From Plasmodium malariae (taxonomy: Eukaryota > Apicomplexa > Aconoidasida > Haemosporida > Plasmodiidae): a DNA stretch of 64,000 nucleotides. The stretch spans positions 893,001-957,000 of the forward strand of contig NC_041782.1 in the NCBI RefSeq assembly GCF_900090045.1, given 5' to 3'. Shown here in pieces: positions 24,771-36,237 of this stretch (positions are counted from its first letter, which is position 1; each line of letters starts with the position of its first letter). Position numbers and translations under genes: made by a program. The notes under the pieces are model-generated. The model saw only the letters and a program-made list of their open reading frames with translations, did no database searches and was not told the origin of the DNA.

Positions 24771-25764
24771 ACAAAAACAAGCAAGAAAACAAATAATCAT
24801 ATAAATAAATAAAGCAATACCATATTTTGAACTACTTTTTGTATTCACTTTCTGCAAACTTTTCATTAAATATAATTTATTTGAACAATTAAATTTGCCT
24901 TATTATAATTTGTGTTTTAGTTACATATTTTCTTCCACATATGCTTACATGTTTTTGTGTACATGTACGTATATGTAACATACATGTTTTCTTTTTTTTT
25001 AAAAACATATGTATTATTACTTCATATGCTTAATAAAATATGTAAAAAAAAACCGTAGTTATTTTTCCTTTTCTTTCCCTTTTTTTTTTTTTTTTTTTTT
25101 AATGCTTAAAAAATAGAAGTAATTGTGATATATATACCCACATTATTAGTATATACATTCATATTACTATGTACAAATATATCAATATATACGTACGTAT
25201 ATATATATATATATATGTATGCTCCACTTCTTTATTTTTTATGCGATTATTGATAATGTCCTTTCTTATTATGTGTACCCTCTACAACACATAAAAAGAA
25301 CTAATTTTAAAAATGACTATTAATTAGACCACTATAAAATAAAGAAAAATGTTTAAGAATAAATTGGGTTAAATGTACGGTTGGAGAAGGGAAATTAAAA
25401 AAAGGATAAGAAAAAAATCAAAAGTTATAAAGCAACAGTAACAAAGCAAATGTAATAAAGCAAATGTAATAAAGCAAATGTAATAAAGCAAATGTAATAA
25501 AGCAAATGTAATAAAGCAAATGTAACAAAGCAAAAATTACAAAAGAATAAGAAAGGAAAAAAATGGCGTTTTAATGACTAAAAAATCACCCATTTAAAAA
25601 TATAAAAAAAGGGGTATTTTTTGAAGTGAATAAAATTTAAAATTCTTAAAAATGTTGTAACAATTTTAAGGCAAAAAATAGCGAATAAAACAGTTAACAC
25701 CTTAAAAGGTGAGGTTACATAAGTAGCATTTTCTTATCTGATTTTCGTATAAATTTACAAAAAT
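24771..25764. other. Tandem intergenic region
   Basis: About 1 kb between two genes in the same orientation. It holds a poly(T) tract (25080-25100), ACAT/GTAC microsatellite, and a 14-bp tandem array (25443-25536) about 230 bases before the next ATG. No gene seen. Confidence 0.6.
25443..25536. repeat. 14-bp minisatellite upstream of the 806-aa gene
   Basis: Six to seven near-identical copies of a unit like AAAGCAAATGTAAT, flanked by partial AAAGCAA units. It lies 230-320 bases 5' of the start codon at 25765. Confidence 0.9.
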
Positions 25765-28185
25765 ATGAAAATCAGTCAAATAAGAAGAAAGGCAGACTTG
25801 TCACTAATAGTTAGGAAAAGATTACCTTCTTTTTTAAAAAAAGAAAAAATAAACTTAAGAAAAAGTAATACGAATAATAACAACAATGACATTAACGATA
25901 TTAACTTTAATAAGAAAAAAGTTAAGTACAATCAAATTCCGCAATTTGTTCAGGCCATAATAAAATTTACGAAAAAAAATAAAGGTTGGTGTGATGAAGA
26001 TGATGTAATAAATAAAAATAAAATAATATATTTTAATAATTTGTTAAGCGAAATTCCAAAACACAAAGCTTCGCTTACATCAGCCCTGATACATGAAATA
26101 TATCGTTGCTTATATAAGTTGAACTATATAAAGATAGACGTTATTTTTACCTTATTTAGCATATTAACAAATAATACTTTAGATTTTTCAAATTTAAGTG
26201 GATATGTAAATTGTGATTTTAAGGAGTTAATAAATATAACCAAATACTTGTATCACTTTCAGAATATATGTAATACTAATATTCAGAGCATTCTTTACAA
26301 CAATGAAAATTTTAAGCTAATAAAAACTGTTGAAAGATATTTGAGGGAGCATGCTAAGAATGAAAATTCGTTTAATAGGAACACATGTTGTAGCAGTGTA
26401 ATTTATAATCATATTTATAATTACATCTTAAAATTCGATAACCCAGATAATATAGATATTCTACTGTATTCTTTAATAAAAGGAAAATATGCGAATACAG
26501 CTAAACAAAATGTAAAACATGAAAAGGATTTAGCGTTGCCATCTGATAACTTTTTAAAAAAGTTGGGTACAGCATCACCTGAAGGTGATAATTTTATATA
26601 TGAAAAAAACAATCTTTTAAAAAAACACGAAAATGATAGTGTCTGTATTTCATCCTTAAATGAGGGGAACAGTCACGATAAACTTAATAAGAATCGGGAG
26701 GAAAATGAATGGATTTATTACCCCCATATGAATCACCCCAACATGGATTCCTCTCGAACAAATTGTGCCAATACGAATTCTTCCCACAAGGATGATAATA
26801 AGGAGCTACTAATTGAATATATAAGCAATTTTTACAAAATAAATGATATGTTTAACTATTTGTTGAACAAGGTCGTAATTTACTTTAACGAAAATGCGCA
26901 TATATTTGACTTTTATAATTTAAAATTGTTATTTTTCTTTTTAGGAAAATTTCAGAAATATGACTTAAACTTATTAGAAAAAATTTCAAGTAGAATAATG
27001 GATGAAATTGAAAAAATGAAAGTTAATCCTAAGCTCTTGAATAATGATCATCTTACAGAGGAAAATAAAAAGTATAATTATGCAAATAATAGAATTAAAA
27101 AATTAAGGAAAAAGTATTTAAATACATATATGAAAATAGACTCAAAAGAATTCCTTATCATACCATACACAATTGGAATTTCCATGAATATATATTTTAA
27201 TAATTATTTAATTGAATATGTAAATATATATATATTAAGTTTAATCAATTCGAGGGTTAATTGTGATATGGAGAATTTCATTTATTCTCTAATAGGGTAT
27301 AAATATATTATGCTGCGCTTTTTTATTCTGTATAATATTTGCTTGTTTAAGGAAAAAAGCATAAAAAATGAGAAAATATTACACAAGTATAATTTATTCA
27401 TAAGGAAGTTAATTAAAAATGCAGAAGGTACTGCAAACACATATACTACACATAGGTTAAATGTAATAGGGGAGCAAATCCAAAACAGCCACATAAACAA
27501 CATTAACAGTATTAACAATATTAGTAACATTAACAGTATTAACAGTATTAACAATATTAACAATATTAACAGTACTAACAATATTGATAATTATCATTAC
27601 TACTTTCCTAATACTTCTAATAATAAAGAAGTTCGTGATTTTATTCCAACAAATGTAGGGGATGATATATCTAATCGGGGAACATGCCTTGATAAATATG
27701 ATTATGCAAAAAATAAAGAAAACATGTTACACGAAAAAAGTAATCACATACATGATAACAAAATAGAATATAATTATTTAAACAAAATAGACGACAAAAA
27801 AAATCAAGGAGAATATGCAATAGTAAGTCCCGATTATGTTTTCAATCTTTTACTTAATGAGTTTCAAATGAACATAGAAAATATACATTTGGTAAATTTT
27901 GATGAGAATTTTATATATGAAAAATATAGTAGCGTACAACTTCAAAACTTTTATTTTTACTATAAAAAATTATTTGATAAGGTGTATAATTATGCTATAT
28001 TTTTATTAAGTAAGTATGATATTAATGACAAGCTCAGAATTTATAAAAATTTGAGGTCTCTTTCGTTAAGTGATCAAATCATAAATGACATATACATTGA
28101 AGTACTCTATGAAAAAATTGTTCTTAATTCGAATAGAAATATAATGAATGCCTCAACTACTTTGAAATATATAAACAATTCATAA
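25765..28185 (+). CDS. Conserved-type Plasmodium protein of unknown function, helical repeat character (806 aa)
   Basis: Single exon, 806 aa, TAA stop at 28183-28185. I do not recognise the family with confidence. The N-terminus is basic and Ser/Leu/Arg-rich (KISQIRRKADLSLIVRKRL), compatible with an organelle presequence but not diagnostic. Residues about 70-170 and 375-430 read as hydrophobic helical blocks such as NLKLLFFFLGKFQKYDLNLL, reminiscent of the HPR/OPR-like helical repeats of apicomplexan organelle RNA-binding (RAP) proteins. I could not find a C-terminal RAP domain. Two low-complexity inserts interrupt it: around 280-345, and an Ile-Asn repeat near 575-610. A mitochondrial or apicoplast RNA-metabolism role is inference only. 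Confidence 0.85.
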   Translation: MKISQIRRKADLSLIVRKRLPSFLKKEKINLRKSNTNNNNNDINDINFNKKKVKYNQIPQFVQAIIKFTKKNKGWCDEDDVINKNKIIYFNNLLSEIPKHKASLTSALIHEIYRCLYKLNYIKIDVIFTLFSILTNNTLDFSNLSGYVNCDFKELINITKYLYHFQNICNTNIQSILYNNENFKLIKTVERYLREHAKNENSFNRNTCCSSVIYNHIYNYILKFDNPDNIDILLYSLIKGKYANTAKQNVKHEKDLALPSDNFLKKLGTASPEGDNFIYEKNNLLKKHENDSVCISSLNEGNSHDKLNKNREENEWIYYPHMNHPNMDSSRTNCANTNSSHKDDNKELLIEYISNFYKINDMFNYLLNKVVIYFNENAHIFDFYNLKLLFFFLGKFQKYDLNLLEKISSRIMDEIEKMKVNPKLLNNDHLTEENKKYNYANNRIKKLRKKYLNTYMKIDSKEFLIIPYTIGISMNIYFNNYLIEYVNIYILSLINSRVNCDMENFIYSLIGYKYIMLRFFILYNICLFKEKSIKNEKILHKYNLFIRKLIKNAEGTANTYTTHRLNVIGEQIQNSHINNINSINNISNINSINSINNINNINSTNNIDNYHYYFPNTSNNKEVRDFIPTNVGDDISNRGTCLDKYDYAKNKENMLHEKSNHIHDNKIEYNYLNKIDDKKNQGEYAIVSPDYVFNLLLNEFQMNIENIHLVNFDENFIYEKYSSVQLQNFYFYYKKLFDKVYNYAIFLLSKYDINDKLRIYKNLRSLSLSDQIINDIYIEVLYEKIVLNSNRNIMNASTTLKYINNS

Positions 28186-29381
28186 TAGGTTAAAATAAAA
28201 AAAAATAAAAATAAAAATAAAATAACAGAGCGGAAAGTAGTATTCCATAAAAAATTTAATTTAAAAAATTTTAATAAGAAGGACGTGAAATGAAACAAGC
28301 ATTTTTTTCCTTATACAGTTTAAATATATATTTATATCTACATATATATCTATATGTATATACATACATACACACACACGTACATGGGGTACACACATAT
28401 ACATAAAACTTGCATTATATGTATATGCGAATATACATGATGTATACATGAAAATGTGCATGCAATTATGTTGGTTAAATATTTTAACAAGTTAAAAATT
28501 TAAAACGTCTATATAATATAGAAATATATATTCATATATAAATAAACTGGAAAATGAAAAAAAAAATAAAGAGGTAAACACGGAATAACAAGATGGGAAT
28601 GAAAATTAAGATTAATAAGTTTTTAACGAAATGTGTTTTGAGGTGAAAACTAAGAACATGCGCAACATACGTGTGTAGTATACACATAAAAGTACATACG
28701 TATATATACATATATACACACAAACGCATGTTTTGTGAATGCACACATATATGTTGTAAGAAAGGAATTTATTTTTAATGAATCATATTAATTATTTAGA
28801 CATTATAAGAATAATAAGTTCGAAAGTATATCCCATATGTGTGATCTTTAAAAGTATAAAACATATTTCAATATGTATACAAATCAAAGGCGCTAATGGC
28901 ATGGAGGCACAATATATGCACTTGTATATATATATAAACTATATATTTATATATACACATATATAGGGGGAACATTTAAAAATTATATACTACATGAAAC
29001 ATTATACATGTATTTATAAATAACTTATTGAAACATTTACTTTCCAGAAATTGATGCAATGATGCAGAATTATATGCATTAAAATATATAACAGAATATG
29101 CCTTATTAAAACATGTTATATAAACATATATATATATATATATATATATGACGGTTATACACATTTACGCTTATGAGAGATTATGGGCTTCAAAAAAATA
29201 GCTTAATTTGCTATAAGTTACACACGTATAAACATAATACATAGATATAATTCATATGCAAATGCATACATACATAATACACGCGTAAATGCAGGGGCAT
29301 ATTAACACCTGCATATACGCATAACCCCACCGGTACGTGCAATAGGTATATCATCTTTTAACAAAGAAACATTACTACAAA
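28186..29381. other. Convergent intergenic region
   Basis: Lies between two 3' ends (the 806-aa gene and ATG18). ACAT/TATG-rich sequence with short TA tracts (29129-29148) and no plausible frame. Presumed 3' UTRs and terminators of both genes. Confidence 0.6.
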
Positions 29382-30781
29382 TTAATCGAAGCTGTGTGAT
29401 GATATTTTAAACATGTCTCCACCAATGTGCTCATTAAACCTTAACTTGTATATAATTCCATTTGAACAAATAACAATAATACAATTTTGATCATTAACAA
29501 AAGCACAAATAGATGAAATTTTTTTACCAGGTAATTTATATGAAGCAAAGCTCCATTCACTATTTAAATATGGGTGACATGGTAATAAACATTTTAAACT
29601 TGATTTTTTATTTTTGGACTCTTTTTCATAATTTAATAATGCTGGAGGTGATAAATTTTTTCCTTTACATATTATATCTACTTTTCTTAATGGTCTTTTT
29701 TTTTTATATATTGAAAATACATGAACAGTGTTTCTACTTGAAGTTAAGCAAAGCCAGTTATTATCTTCACTAATATTTAATGATAAAATTTTCGCATTTT
29801 TTGTTCCTCTTCTAAATTCATTTAATAATGTTCCGTCAAAAGTATTAAACAATCTTATAATAGTACCTTTTGTAGATGATGTTACTAATAATTTTCCATC
29901 ATTACTTAAATTAATACATGCCACAGAATTATCATGTGCATAAATACTTAAATTAGTCTTAAAATTAATGTAAGGTAATTCCTCATGTATATTTTCACTT
30001 GAATTTATTTCAAATATATGAATATTAACTCTACCTTTTATAGGTGACAAATAAGCAATAATAACATTTTTATCAATATTTGATAGACAACATAGTCCTG
30101 ATAAATTTTTTGAAGTATTCAACGTTTCTAATAATATTATATCTTTTAATCTATATATACATAATTTATATTCTAGTATTACAACAATTATTTCTCTTAA
30201 CAACCTAACACCAATAATATTTGAAGAAAATGTTAATTTAGCTATTTCTCTCATCTGTCTATCATCCCAAATAATTAACACATTTTTTGCCCATTTACCC
30301 TTCTTATCATTTTTATTACCTGTTATAGCTAAAATATTACATCGATATAGCATTTCTGCTAAATATAGCCCATTTTTGTTCCTGTCTGTAAGATCTGCAA
30401 AAGAATCAAACGAAAATAATTTATATATAGCATGAATGTTAAAAAAAGAAATTGCACACACAACATCATATGCAGATGCAAACATGAGCACATACATATT
30501 GTATCTATCTTTTTAAATATAACTTTCATGCGCAATTCTGCGGATCCATTTTTACAAAATTTGTACATATCTATGTATCTAAATAAACACACGTTCAAGT
30601 ATTCGCATCTGAATGTATGCACATATGCTCCGAACTCTACTCAGTAATTACCTCTACTATATGTTTGCGTAAAGGGATTCGTATTGTAAATCTTGAATCC
30701 TTTTTCATTGGCCATGCATAAACAACCGTAATCTTGATTAAATGCTATATATCTATTATTATCTAATCTTAATGACACCAT
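29382..30781 (-). CDS. ATG18: Autophagy-related protein 18 (PROPPIN/WIPI family)
   Basis: Two exons, 30781-30652 and 30394-29382 (257-base intron, phase 1, GT-AG), giving 380 aa. Exon 1 encodes MVSLRLDNNRYIAFNQD and ends NPFTQTYSR; exon 2 continues DLTDRNKNGLYLAEML, a seamless WIPI blade 1-2 join. The phosphoinositide-binding motif FRRG is at residues 237-240, after the blade AHDNSVACINLSNDGKLLVT, as in all PROPPINs. The family binds PI3P (and PI(3,5)P2) on membranes through two sites flanking this motif; in apicomplexans the ATG8 system works mainly in apicoplast maintenance. Length is normal and I see no missing residues. The gene is divergent from the RING-finger gene and convergent with the 806-aa gene. 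Confidence 0.95.
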
Positions 30782-32394
30782 TTTTCTTTTATTATTTTTT
30801 TTTTTATAAATTTAACTAATATATAAAAAAAGGAGGAACTTATTACAACACAACTATGACAAATGTATATGGTAATAAATAACAAAAGCTACATATACAC
30901 AGGTATGCACATATACATTAGCATACATATGAATACGTAATTGAATATATGTAAAATACACCAAGCTTCAATTTTGGAGGCCACGCTAATGGTTTCAATA
31001 AACATATACATATATATTTAGAACATATATATATTATATATATATGTATTATATGTATATTTATTTTTCTTTTAACATAAAAGTTTTTTTTTTTTTTTTT
31101 TCTCTCTTGCACTATTTAAAAATCGATCCACCAAAAGTAATAAAAAATATATATCCATTAATAAAAGTTAAAATAAAAAAATTTAAATTATACATAAAAA
31201 TATATAAAAACTCACAAACATATAAATAATATATTTATAATAGGACGTTCTATATGTTTTGAAATTTATAAGGTGCAAGTCCTCATAAATACATCTCATA
31301 TAAAACGTAAAATATTGTCATATAAAAACAAAATTATAATAATATAAAAATTAAATAATCATTTACTAAAAAAACATGTATATAAAATCCTAAAAATCAG
31401 TTAAAGAACTCATAATTTATAAGATATATCTATGTATATATATAACATATATGATGATATACATAATTTAGATCAATGTAAGCCTATTTTACTTTATGTA
31501 TACTATTTTGATATCTTAAGCGTACGAAATAGGATGAAGTAAAGAACAAGAAAAGAATAATAAAAGAATAATAATAGAGTATGAAAAAAAAGCAAAAGAA
31601 AAACAAAAGAAAAAGAAATTTGAATAAATGAAAAAAGAATAATTTTATATTATTAAAAATAAAAAAAATAAAAATAAAAAAAAACATAAATGAAAGAATA
31701 AATAAAATAGTATGTAATAATTTAAAAGCTAACTCTTCTAAAAACATAGTAATGCAATTTTAAAATAGAAAATGGAATGATAATGTATACTGTAATAATT
31801 CTTGAAAATAAAAATATAAAAAAAACATAGAAGAAAATGTTTGAATATGAAGAATAACCTGTTTAACAGTACTTTTAATTTATTAGAACATACTTTTAAT
31901 GTTTTTACATATATTAATATATATGTATGTATACATGCCAATTTATTTTTATAAATGTTATATATATATATACTTAAATTTAACGTACCGTATTTTATGC
32001 GTCTGTTGTACATTTTGATAATTGTTTTTTTCTACAAAAAAAGAAATTTAAAAATATATAATGCTTATTCCAGTATACAATAATAAAAGAATTGACATTT
32101 ATGTGACAAAGTCCAATTAAATTTTATATGACACTAAATTAAAAAGAATTTTTGTTAGAGGCAGTTATGTAATTCTTTTGTTTTGGACTAATGAATAAAG
32201 CATGTAAGAAGTTACGTAGCATATGTTATAAATATATATGCGTAAATGTACATATTTTACATTTATATTTGCATATAAATACATATATATATATTATTTG
32301 TAGGAAATTTGTAGAATATTTTAACTATATTGTTTTGTTCAAAGGTAAAAGTAAAATTTCTTTTCTGTTTTATTTTATTTTTTATATTTTATAT

Positions 32395-32695
32395 ATTTTT
32401 TTATTTCATATATATATATATATATTTTTTTTTGTATATTTTTTTATTTTATATATTTTTTTATTTTATATATTTTTTTATTTTGTATATTTCTCTAGTT
32501 TATGCATTCTTTTATTTTATATATTTTTTTGTGTTATATTTTTGTGTTATATATTTATGTGTTATATTTTTATGTGTTATATTTTTATGTGTTATATTTT
32601 TATGTGTCATATATTTTATTGTTTTATATATTTTATTGTTTTATATATTTTATTGTATTATATATTTTATTGTTTTATGTACATATTTTTATTTT
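32395..32695. repeat. T-rich tandem arrays (three unit types)
   Basis: Successive arrays with units of about 15-17 bases: TATTTTTTTATTTTAT-like, then TTATATTTTTATGTG (about 32535-32605), then TTTATATATTTTATTG (about 32608-32680). Clearly tandem in structure. They explain the Phe/Tyr/Ile-rich frames on the plus strand. Confidence 0.75.
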
Positions 32696-33143
32696 ATTTA
32701 TTCATTTTAATTTCACACGTATATATTTTTATTTTATATATGTATATATTCCTTTTTACCTTATATATATATATTTTTTTTTTTTGTTGTGTTAATTTTT
32801 TCCGTGTCCAGCTTCCACTTAATTTTTAATTTTTACTTTACCTTTCCTTTTCTGAAATGTCTATACATAAGTTTATGCTTAGCTTTTATATAATAAACTG
32901 CTTATTAAACTGATTTTTAAGAGGTATTATAAGTCTTTGGAAATATTTCATAAATTTTTTGCAGAAGTATATCCTTTCAATTAGTAGTTTTTATAAATAT
33001 ATAAGTAAATAAACATGAGTATACTGTCGCTTTTTCACATTTGTTCCCCTTTTCTAAGAGCTAACTGCTTGGAAAAAAAAGAATTTTATGAAAGTATTTA
33101 CAATAATATAAAAAGAAATAAAATATGTCAGAAAGATAAACAG

Positions 33144-33322
33144 TGTTATATATATATATAATGTTATATATATATATAATGTTGTAGATATATATAATGT
33201 TGTAGATATATATAATGTTGTAGATATATATAATGTTGTAGATATATATAATGTTGTAGATATATATAATGCTGTAGATATATATCATTTTATGGATATA
33301 AATAATGTCAGAGATATAAATA
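33144..33322. repeat. 18-bp minisatellite upstream of the RING-finger gene
   Basis: About nine copies of a unit like ATGTTGTAGATATATATA, with edge variants, ending about 100 bases before the proposed ATG at 33420. An 18-base period preserves frame, so the minus strand gives an artefactual Ile-Tyr-Asn repeat frame. Confidence 0.9.
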
Positions 33323-33419
33323 ATTGCGCCTAATGAAACGTGCAATTTGCATATATTCATGGGTAAATGCTTATATATATAATAATTTAAATCTTTTAAA
33401 TTATTACTTTTTTTTTTTT

Positions 33420-35380
33420 ATGACAGATTTCATATGCTCCGTCTGCTTAGATTTATGCGATACCCCAGTAGCAACTCAGTGTAATCACATATGGTTAGTT
33501 AAGTTGATGTATACCCAGCAACTCCCACATACAGACTCGTTAATGTATATATGTATGTATGTGCGATGAAATGTCTTGTGTGCCCTTTCCTTTTTTGTTA
33601 ATTTTATACGAATTTTGTTTTCGTTTTCCTTAAAATTTCCCCTTTTTTTTTTTTTTTTTTTCCTTATCTGTAGTTGCTATAAATGTATGTATTATTCTCT
33701 CCTACATAAAAGAAATTGCCCAATATGCAAACGAATAATTAAAAATAATGAACTAAAAAAAATAACAGGTAAAGTGGTATAACTATATTCTATGTAATTA
33801 AAGAAAAGTTGTTTTTTTTCGAAAATGATTACAAGTATCATATTATATATTTTTTAATAATTTTATGGGCTCTTTTGGCTCGCCTTCTCACCATATGTAT
33901 GTATATATGTATGTATATATGTATGTATATATGTACATATATGTGTATGTATATATATATGTAGGTATATATATATGTATGCATAGAACCCTTTGGAGCC
34001 ATCCCTAGCGTTCATATATTTTTTCTGTTTTTTCCCACCTGCTAATCCGTTTTATGTAGCATGTATTTTTTCTCGTCATTTTTTTAAATGCTTTTCTTAG
34101 GTAAGAGAAAAGCAGATTATGAAAATATACGAATAAGATGCTACTTATGTAATGAAATAATTAAAATAAAAAATCATAAAAATCATTTAAAGGAATGCCT
34201 ATACAAAAGATGTAAGAATTATATATTAGGATGTGAATATTATGATAAAAGAAATAAAATAAAACATCATGAAGAATCTTGTGAGCATCGATTGATAAGT
34301 TGTTCAAGTTGTTCTAATTTATTTTATTTTAAAAATAGGATTTTTATGTTATCTTCGAAAGAGAAATATGAAATGAATATACGCTGCTCTTATACTTACT
34401 ATTCTTTTTATTACAATTTATTAATGAATACTAACTTTAATTTTTTTAATTATAATCATACTACTAATAGTACATTTCAGTGTAGTAATTATATATCTAG
34501 AAAGATAAATATATTAAAAACTGTTCAATATTCCCTAGATCATATTTTTTATAAAGTAACTGATGAACATAATAATGCAATTCCATGTAATAAAAATGTT
34601 AGTAATCCATATGTTAAATATTTTTCGTGCAATAATAATAATAGTAGTACTTATAGAAGTAAGAAAACAGAGGATAGTAAAAATAGCATTCATGCAATTA
34701 ATAATAATTTGGTAACTGCTACATCAGAAATAAAGACGTTAAATAGGGATTTTGCGGTAAATAGGCCCCCCATGAACTTATTAACTGATAACAATTTGAA
34801 TACAGGGTGTACTGAAAGTGGCATTGATGGAAATGTTCTCGTTAAAATAGACAAAACGAGTAAAACAAATGAGGCAAATGAATATATTCAGTTGAATGAG
34901 TTATCTCAACATAATGAAGAATCTTATAATGGAGGAAGAGAACATCCATTTAACAAAAACATAAGTGATTACGAAGATTATAGCGAACAAGATGATTCTA
35001 TTGGAGAAGAATTCTTAAATATTCTCCCATTAAGAAAAAATTTTAATTTTAAAGAAAAGAATAATAGGGATATTATGGTAATAATAGAAGAGTTGTTTCA
35101 ATTTGATGAAATTGATATGAGTAATATTTACGTAGATAATAAAGAATACTTTTTATGTAACAAAAACTGTTTTAACAATACAATTAAAAAGCTTAGACAG
35201 GAATTGGAACGAGCTTTAGTACTCCTATACTTCAGTTGCTGTGTGGGCATGCCTGCTATGTTTACACTTGGTTGTATTAGCTATGTTATGACAAAAGGAT
35301 TATTTAAATTCTCCTTTTTAATAACGAATGCGTTTATAAGTTTATCTCACAAATTTTTTTTCAAAATGTTTTATAATTAG
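33420..35380 (+). CDS. RING-finger plus TRAF-type zinc-finger protein with hydrophobic C-terminus (putative E3 ubiquitin ligase)
   Basis: Three exons, 33420-33493, 33674-33768 and 34101-35380 (phases 2 and 1, all GT-AG), give 482 aa. Splicing at 33493/33674 rebuilds the RING: ICSVC at 5-9, then CNHICCYKC across the junction, then CPIC; all eight zinc ligands of a C3HC4 RING are present. Exon 3 has TRAF-type zinc-finger spacing: CYLCNE, HLKECLYKRC, GCEYYDKRNKIKHHEESC, CSSC. The middle (about 190-330) is low complexity. The last ~55 residues are hydrophobic (LLYFSCCVGMPAMFTLGCIS...), suggesting one or two membrane segments. I infer a membrane-anchored E3 ligase; substrates unknown. The ATG at 33420 lies directly before the first zinc ligand; an extra 5' coding exon cannot be excluded. 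Confidence 0.88.
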
Positions 35381-35932
35381 AAAATTGTAAAGAGTTTTTT
35401 TATTTTTAAAAATTGAAAAATTAAAAAAAAAAAATTTCATATAATATGTGATTCATATTTTTATCAATTCTTTTCAGTTTTTTTCAATTCTCTTTAATTC
35501 TTTTCAATTATTTCCATTTCTTTTTTTTTTAATTTATTTTTGTATTCTATTTTTTTTTTTTTGTTTATGTTGAACCGATATTATAATTTTTTTCCAAGTT
35601 TTTTTTTTTTTAATTAGCATTTTTTTCAAAAAAAATGAAAAATGACGTGGTGACAAAAAATTCATTTACTAAAAAATAAAACTCAGTGAGTTCCAGCTGA
35701 ACCATCTTTAAAATTGCTAAGGCTGTAAATACATAAGTACATCAATTCAGAACTATAAGTCCGAATAAAAAAAAACAATAAATTTTATTAGGCACAGTTT
35801 TTTTTTTTTTTTTTTTAAACGAAAATGTTCTAGGGAGAGAAGGAATGTACTCAGACTAAATCCATTACATAAATTACTTTTTTCCGTTGATATAGTTTAC
35901 TAGTTTATGAAATACATTGTTTGATTGCTCCT

Positions 35933-35976
<44 letters not shown>

Positions 35977-36237
35977 GTGTGTATATTAATATGAGGTCAC
36001 ATATCCACAATGAGCATTTACAGACTGTTAATTCCTGTTTTAAAATTAATGTACTGGTTGTTGTGTAACATTTAAACGTTTTCATTTGAGCGGTGTGTAC
36101 CCTCCCCCCTTTTCTTTTTTTTGCTTATTTTCTATCTTCTTTTTTTATTTTATTATTTTTTTTTATTATTTATCCATTATTTTTCCATTATTTTTTTTTT
36201 TAATGCTCTGCTGTAACTTAAAATTTTTACTGCCCAA
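35381..36237. other. Convergent intergenic region
   Basis: Lies between the 3' ends of the RING-finger gene and the UTP13-like gene. Poly(T)-rich with TTTTCAATTCT-like repeats (35460-35530), a TA tract at 35935-35970, and T-rich sequence at 36110-36200. No gene seen. Confidence 0.6.

Larger units (their letters stand above)
30782..33419. other. Divergent intergenic region: ATG18 / RING-finger promoters
   Basis: About 2.6 kb between divergent start codons. Very AT-rich, with T-rich arrays at 32380-32700 (TTTTATATAT-like, TTATATTTTTATGTG and TTTATATATTTTATTG units) and an 18-bp minisatellite at 33144-33322. The long Phe/Ile/Tyr frames at 32191-32829 are translations of T-rich repeats. No gene seen. 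Confidence 0.6.
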
